This document shows, piece by piece, positions 57,500 to 64,000 of a stretch of DNA of 64,000 bases. The DNA comes from Branchinecta lynchi. Its lineage: Eukaryota > Arthropoda > Branchiopoda > Anostraca > Branchinectidae. The number at the start of each line of letters is the position of its first letter. Positions within the stretch are counted from its first letter, which is position 1. The translations under genes were made by a program, and so were the position numbers. The stretch lies in contig JAKZAP010000006.1 of NCBI GenBank assembly GCA_023053575.1, positions 11,665,280 to 11,729,279 of the forward strand, written 5' to 3'. The notes under the pieces were generated by a model. It saw nothing but the letters and a program-made list of their open reading frames with translations. It was not told where the DNA came from and ran no database searches.

Positions 57500-58760
57500 T
57501 GTTCTCTTGTTACGGATTTTTCAAAAGTTGTGTTCGGCCAAGATTATTAATACTACTTTGTGTCGGATTTTTGATACGATGACTGGGAAAGGTCTTGTTG
57601 GTAAAATGGGAACTCTCTTTTTCGGTATGTTTACATCCGCAATGGATACAAATCTTGTCGGTAAATTCAGTAATTGTGAACTGTTCGTCAGTGATAAGAC
57701 TTTTTGATGAGGTGACGGAGGTGACTGGAATATTCTCGTCAGTATGTCTGAAAATGTAGGCTACTAATCAAACACTTCTTCGTTACTTTCTGTTCCTTGA
57801 CGGTAAACCAACCACACTGGCAAACCTGCTTCCTTGAACTTCCTCTGCTCCCACCCGTAAACTGTCCTTTTCGGTTATTTGGCTGCACATCAATCCGGGA
57901 AATCGTCTACTTTACCCTGGGATTTATGAGTTACAAATTCCCGTCAGTGATACCCCCACTAACTCGGCCCACCGAGGTTGGATCAGTCCAGGATATCTGA
58001 GTAACAGAACTAGGACACATGGGCGCAGTATCGCCAAGTTTGTCTCAATCGCTCAACCTATTTGGTCCCTAAGCGTTTAAAAAAGTGCAGGACCCACCTG
58101 TAATCCCCCCACAGCACTACCATAATGACAAGAAGAGGTTCGGACACATCAACGGCACATTTTGGCATCTGCGTCTACCATCTATCAAGCATCACTCGAA
58201 TGGATCATTTCCAAAAAACGGCCAGTAAAACGTCTCAAATTACGTGTCTGGGTCCCATGAATTTTGTACCTTTCAAGTTTTATCCCAATAACTCTATCCG
58301 TTCGTCCCGTACTCTTGTTACAATATTTCCGAGACCTCCTAGCATCACTGTTCTCGTAAGCGGATAAGCTAAACATCTTGAGCAAGTTTCAGTCGAATCC
58401 AAGCACTTTCTAGGGCCCATGAACCCGTTTGGTTTCTGAGGAGTATCACAAAGCTATTCTGACGCCTACGTTCCACTCAGTTCTCGGATTTCGTTCGGAC
58501 ACAGAAGCAGCAAATCTGCTCCCATCAGCCATCAAGTTTCCAGAAAACTAGATTGCCCGTTCACTTCTTCTGTACTTTTGGTCCAACGCATCCATACCAA
58601 ATTTCAATTGCCCGTTCACTTCTTCTGTACTTTTGGTCCAACGCATCCATACCAAATTTCAACAAAATATCCAAATCCCTGTGAGAGTATCATGGTAAAA
58701 GACGGACAGACACACTATAAGAACCCATATGTGCTAACATTTTGGACCCCAAAAAGTCGC
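57500..58760. repeat. diverged dispersed repeats
   Basis: 57590-57710 shares 'ggtaaattcagtaattgtg' with the intron 8 array. From about 57780 a C-rich module series ('cctttcaagttttatcccaa', 'gacggacagacaca', 'cattttggaccccaaaa') resembles a distant relative of family 2 and the GGGATCCC elements. 58555-58664 is an exact ~52-bp tandem duplication ('tgcccgttcacttcttctgt'). Confidence 0.5.
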
Positions 58761-59196
58761 TTAGTTTACAAGCGAAAAAGACAGCCGCGTAAATCTTCAA
58801 GCAGTGAAGTAATCTGTTGCAGTGCCTTATCACTTCTTTTCTGGTTTGCAAGATTATTGACTGCATATTATGTTCCTGGCTCCACGTGATAACCATTGGG
58901 GCCAGGAAGTGAACGGCAAATTCATTAACTTTCTTTAGAAAACCATCTTACTTGATACCTATGTCACAACTTATTATTGCAACGGTTGTAAGATGTGTTC
59001 GCGGGGAACGTGCGCCGCAACGGCGCTTTTTGTCGATAAATCATTAAATCTTGTCCGTAAAATCTGGGTTTGTCCCCCCACAAAAATGGGCTAGTTTCGC
59101 CATTGATTGACATCTTTGCAGTATGACCCATGTACTGTCGAAGTTTGATGTTTCCTGGTGCTTGGCGTCTTAGATTATTTCATATATTAGTGGTGC

Positions 59197-59507
59197 GTCA
59201 TTTCAGCGAAATAAAGCCAGGCAAAAAAATCGATTTCTCAGATTTTGAGGAAAGTGTCTCAGAATGATATACCAGGGTCCAGGACCTTCCCCAAATTTTG
59301 TTTTGCCGAAAAAAAATTTGTTCGGACTCGGATGAATTTTTGAAATTTTCCTCCAAATATTCCATTGTTGATGGTTGAGAAAGTCAATATTTTTCAAAAA
59401 TTCGACAAAAATCAGGAAAATTCAACCCTGGTAGATCATTCTGAGAAATTTTCGTCAAAATCTGAGAAATCGATTTTTGTTGCATGGCTTTATTTCGCTG
59501 GAATGAC
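59197..59507. mobile_element. 311-bp foldback MITE with ~85-bp inverted ends
   Basis: GTCATTTCAGCGAAATAAAG at left and CTTTATTTCGCTGGAATGAC at right continue inward for about 85 bp at high identity ('atcgatttctcagattttga', 'tctcagaatgat'). Nearly the whole unit can fold into one hairpin. No coding frame. Confidence 0.8.
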
Positions 59508-59789
59508 CCTGGTACTAAACGCTGTCATCCAAAATATCACATTCATGATCAATCCATAAATAGATATGAAGTGGCGCCAAATCAGTGATTCTAAATGAGC
59601 CAAGTGGTTGGGCCGGAAAAGGAAAAGCTTAAGAATAGGAAGAATTTTTGTAAGCATGATTTCTGTGTTACTTTTTGGTGCAAGAAAGATTGCTTGAACA
59701 GTTAACTGTTCACTGATACCAAGTTTCTTATTCTTCCTTACTATTTAACTATATTATAAGCAAGAAATCATGTAAGGGAAACTTGAGCA

Positions 59790-60560
59790 GGGGCGTCACG
59801 TCACGTATGGGGGGGGGGGGGGGAGAGGGGGGGCCCTATGTTGTCAACCAGTCGCTAAAAATAACCGTTCGCGCCTTTGACCTCCTAGGGTGCTCTGTTT
59901 CTGTTAGCTGTCTACACAGTCTTGACTATGCAAACTTTTTAGCATAGTCAAGCTGAAATTTTGTTTGCACGCCACGCCACTACCCCGAGGTTTTTTCGGT
60001 GCGCCACCACAAAAAATTAAGTCGGCGCAGCTTCGGAGCCTACTTCACATACCCCCGGTTGCGAACCACTGCCCTAAATGGCCAGATCCGGGTAACCTTA
60101 ATACGCATGATAAGTTTCATTGTCCTAACCCATCTGCAAATACCCCAACAGGCCACAGGATTTCTGTCCCCACCCCACCCCCCCCCAAACTCCCCCACAT
60201 TAATCAGATTTGGTCCGGGCATGTAAGCCGGATACATAGGATGTGTGCTCTTGCCATCTGCAAAGTTTCATTAGAATCAGATCACTTTTTCCAGAGTTAT
60301 GCATGCCACAAGGCCCACAAGATATCCGTTCCCTTCCAACTTCACCAACAGTATCCAGATCTCAGCCGGTTCTATAAATGATATATGTAGGCCTTTGCTT
60401 GTTCTTCCCACCAGTCCCGTACCAATCCATCCACCCTAAGTGTGACACAAGTTTCCTTGTGCCCCCCAACTCCTCCACGGTTGTAGGATAAGTAAGACAC
60501 ATAGGCCTAGGCTACATGAGATACATAATATAAAAATGTATTGCGATCCTGGGCTCCACT
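59790..60560. repeat. C-rich repeat with a hAT-like left end
   Basis: A CAGGGGCGTCAC end followed by a 17-G run begins near 59791. From 60040, family-2-like modules ('gatttctgtccccaccccac', 'gcaaagtttcattagaatca') follow. The right border is not defined. Confidence 0.4.
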
Positions 60561-60599
60561 TGAAACATAATATCTGGGATATATGCAGGGGGATAGCGA

Positions 60600-61215
60600 G
60601 GAGGGGGGGGGGGGGGGTGTAGCGAGATTCAGCAAAATCTTGGCAAACTTCTACTAAAATTGTTCAGTATTTTTTTGATACCAGAACTATTGTGTATATT
60701 ATTTTCGGTAGTTATACAGAATCCCAAATAGGGTACTGGCACAAATCTATTTGTTATAAGGATAGGGATTCTGTATAATTGCCACGATTTGGTAGTTATG
60801 ATGAATCGCATGAGCAAATTTACTGAAATTGTTTGGTAATTTTTCGATGCCAGAATTGTTTGTTATGTTCGGTAGGAGATTTGGTACATTCGGGAGGAGA
60901 TTCATTATATTCGGTTTGGTAGGAGTTTCGGCAGTTAGGCTATACCGAATCCGAAATCGGCTATCATTGTAAAATTATTCAATACTGTGATTGGGATTCA
61001 GTCCAATTTTAAGGATTTGGTAGTTACCACGAATGCAGAATTTTGTTCTAGTTTCAACAAAATTATACCGTATGCTAATGTTATTCTTTATACTTTTTCG
61101 ATGCCAAAACTATTCTATATTATAACAGGGAATCTGCAGTTATACAGAATCCCTAATAGGATGTTGGTCTAAACTTATTCAGTATCATAACTGGGATTCC
61201 GTGTCACCATGAAAT
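60600..61215. repeat. degenerate internal repeats around 'tatacagaatccc'
   Basis: 'ttatacagaatcccaaatag', 'gggattctgtataa' and 'ttatacagaatccctaatag' recur in both orientations with 'tttttcgatgccagaa'. Possibly old foldback elements. Confidence 0.4.
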
Positions 61216-61665
61216 TCGAAGAGGTTACGTGATGCCATGTGATGGAATGTGATGCACTGGTTGGGACAAAAGAACTGATCTACTATTTTATTGATATTGC
61301 TTTCTTTTATTGTAATTCCTCAAAAGATGCTCTAATCAACAATGTTCCGAAAATTCTGCATCAAGCGCTTTTTGTGATATTCTCTATTCTATGGAAAGGC
61401 ATGTTCTTTAATTGGGGTTTTTAACTGGGGTTCTAGGATTGGGATTTTATAAGCATTAAAAGCCTAAATTTGTTTGACAGTGCAAAAAGAAGAATCTTCA
61501 TGGAAAAAGTTTAATTTGGCATGAAAAAATAACGTTCTCCTTCTTACCTTGTTTCAAGAAGCACTTCTGATGTCTTAATGGTCTGATACATCAGATTTGT
61601 AGATTTTAAGAGCATAAACCTGCATTTTATCTGCAGTATACACATGTCAGTAACTATTTTATATC

Positions 61666-61938
61666 CAATTGTTTCTGGTCCATGTGCTTCATTTCTTTTG
61701 AAAGTATTGCTGTTGACTGTTGTGTGACTACTGATGCCGGACACCTAGCGCTTTGAAGAGGATGGCCTACCGTGATAGATGCCTCTGAAGACTTCTTCTC
61801 GCTGTTGACAGCAGACGGACGAACCGGACAAATTGTGGCTTCAGGGTTAGTTCGCTGTTTCCACGAATGAAAACTAATTGACAGTCCCAAATTTGACTGC
61901 TGGTCCTGCTTCTGCTTGGCATAAGCATATCGTCCAGA
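61666..61938 (-). CDS. weak exon candidate, unidentified
   Basis: On the minus strand the frame is open for about 90 codons to a TAG near 61666, beginning just after a possible AG acceptor inside 'ttcttaaccatgag'. The peptide is Ser/Gln-rich (KQKQDQQSNLGLSISFHSWK, then SEKKSSEAS) and compositionally protein-like. No domain is recognised, and no partner exon with a matching phase was found. Confidence 0.2.
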
Positions 61939-62499
61939 TTTGTCTCATGGTTAAGAAATAAGAATTTTTCGTAAGTAAGAATTTTCGGGATATTAAAGTG
62001 AATAGAATAGCCATTTCGCATGTTCACGGGCAAACCGTGTGATCACGCCCCAAGTTACCAACTCGAGTCTCGACGACAATCCCGAAAATATCCCCAAGCC
62101 AAGTTTCGACCGAGAACGACTTTTGACTCGCTCCTAGGATTCCGCTTTTTTTCGAGAAAAAAGGTAGGACCCAGTCAATTCAGTTTAGAGATAAGTAAAT
62201 GAATTTGCAACATTACAACTGACCACGCCGTCAAGTTCCCACACCGACAACTCAACTCGCCAATAACTTGCCACAGGGACAACTCACTATAGTGTCACGA
62301 ACACAGCACGACCAGCTTGCAACAAAAGTAATACTATATGAAAACAAATCTACAAAGGAAGGTGATAAAATATTTCACTACTTTACACAGTTTTGTTTGA
62401 ATAAGTAAAAATGGTAAAGAAAGGTGAAAAGGTAAATAGAAAATTTTGAAGCGCGATCTACGGGAAGCCAGAAATATTTATTTGTAAAAGATTTTACGA

Positions 62500-63620
62500 A
62501 CAAGAGCTACGAGCTCTTATTGCACTTTTTACCAGTAGGTGGAGCCAGGGTGGAGCAGGAAAGTAGATTAGAGCGTCACAAAATACCCCCTTAACCCCAC
62601 CCCCCACCCTCCTAGGTTTGGACCTAGAAATAGTATATCTAGTTTCAGTCGAGTCTGAGCATTTACGGTGTCGCCTCGGATCATCTACTGCAAATGACTT
62701 TTATACCTTCCAAAATTATATCTAGTCGTTTTTACATCCACTCGTTTCATCAACAGAAGTTCCACACTATTCCCGTTACCTCCCCCTACCGTCCACAATT
62801 CTGATTTGGACACATACAGGAATCATCTAAGTTCAAGTCTTGTTTATTGCAAACTAAATACAACATAAGAGCCAATTTGGCAGGGAGCGGACTCCAGCCA
62901 AATGGCTAAAGCTTCTTCTCTTATTGCCTATTAAGTTTTACCTGAATATGAGCCTTTCACGGGAAATTCCGATACCCCCGAACATGCTCGGATCCTGTCC
63001 AGACCCTAGAATATGTCATCTAAGTATAGTAAACTTGGGAAGTATACTTTCTATTCAAATCGCTCTACTTGTTTAAGTGAGAGCCACAAAATTCCGCGAC
63101 TCCACCTCCAACTGCCCCAACTATGGCCGCATGTGGTTCGGACACATGTTTTGCATGTCTAGGTCATAAGTCTATTTGGCCGGGTCATCGATATCCTGCC
63201 ATTCCCGATCCTTCCAATACTCCCACGAATGTGGGATCGGGAAACGACTATTCCCAACTCTCAATTCAGTCTTGTTCTTGTTAGCTATCCTTATGCTTGT
63301 TCTTCCCCATCCCCGCGTTTCCAAGGATTTCCAACTCACCCTCCAACTGCAACCAAAGTCACCGCACCGGTCTGGAATTAAATTGAGTCGTCTTGAGACG
63401 CTAGGTCCTTCGAAATATCAAGTTTCATTAAGATCCAATCACCCGTTCTAAAGTTACCTCAATTTTACGGATTCCCCTCTCTTCACTCTCCCCAGATGGT
63501 CGGATCAGCGAACTGATCAATTCCCCAGAATCCCCCTGATATAGTCCTAGCTTGTCGGTGCACCAACTAGCAAAACCGGGACAGACCAGCAGACATTGCG
63601 ATCGCTGTATATTTATATTA
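62500..63620 (+). repeat. C-rich 'family 2' repeat, diverged copy
   Basis: Starts 'acaagagctacgagctctta' like 17163, and contains 'tcaagtttcattaagatcca', 'atcacccgttctaaagtta' and 'ccaactagcaaaaccgggac' before 'gcgatcgctgtatat'. A near-complete copy with a decayed ACGG box. Confidence 0.6.
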
Positions 63621-64000
63621 GCTCGAGGCTCCAAGTGCTACAAATAAAGCATAAATACTGCCCGTTTTCTTTTAACTGGATAAATGTAGGATATATGTAG
63701 CGGGATGTCAAATTATGCTTTTTGTCTGGGTGTCAGCTTGTTACTGTGGCAAGATGTCACTTAGGTGAGATATTAGTATGCCAAGTAGTCGGTACCCAAT
63801 TGCTGCCTGTGGCGAGTTGTCGTACGGCGAGATGTCTTGGGGGTCTAGACAGTCTCTGGCTATCTAGCAAACAATGACTTTCTCTCATCACATTCATTCA
63901 TAGACACTTGTTCTTCCGCATTCGTGGAGCTATCAGTTTCAGAAATGATAATACAGTAGAGGTATGCTCTATGACCGTCAGTAACCTCTGAACTGTGCCA
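63621..64000. other. non-coding, no gene recognised
   Basis: Short repeated words ('gatgtc', 'ggcgaga') occur near 63700-63840. No exon or element could be supported. Confidence 0.3.

Overview
The window is a gene-poor, repeat-rich stretch of animal nuclear DNA. Three things show this: a spliced gene with GT-AG introns, a CR1-like non-LTR retrotransposon, and many short non-autonomous DNA transposons. The repeat types (hAT-like and TTAA-type MITEs, bivalve 'pearl'-like elements with tandem cores, CR1-like LINEs) suggest an invertebrate, probably marine. The sequence alone does not fix the phylum.

The one gene I can establish is on the minus strand. It is an ARID5-type (AT-rich interaction domain 5) chromatin gene whose coding exons run from 41863 down to 13612. 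Nine coding exons join in phase into a protein of about 878 residues. It has the ARID5-specific N-terminal region (exons 1-3), a linker (exon 4), an ARID DNA-binding domain split over exons 5-7, a basic linker (exon 8) and a long proline-rich C-terminal exon (exon 9). No 5' UTR exon or promoter could be identified. A lysine-rich exon candidate on the plus strand (612-804) may belong to a second, unidentified gene. A weak exon candidate lies near 61.66-61.93 kb.

The rest is repeats, many nested. From left to right: TTAA-type MITE (2.56-3.06 kb); an inverted pair of about 2-kb and 2.7-kb TIR elements (4.55-6.6 and 8.09-10.8 kb), the first holding a 495-bp MITE and the second splitting another repeat; E-box minisatellites (7.33 and 11.69 kb); a degenerate array in the last intron (14.7-16.1 kb); three long elements with ~137-bp tandem cores (22.2-23.6, 28.8-32.5 and 55.8-57.2 kb), the middle one split by a LINE; MITEs close to several ARID5 splice sites; LINE fragments at 35.3-36.3 and 42.6-43.2 kb; an imperfect ~314-bp tandem repeat (47.6-48.4 kb); a satellite (51.4-53.0 kb); and hAT, foldback and C-rich repeats to the end. 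Apart from the 762-codon LINE frame, the open frames in these repeats look non-coding.
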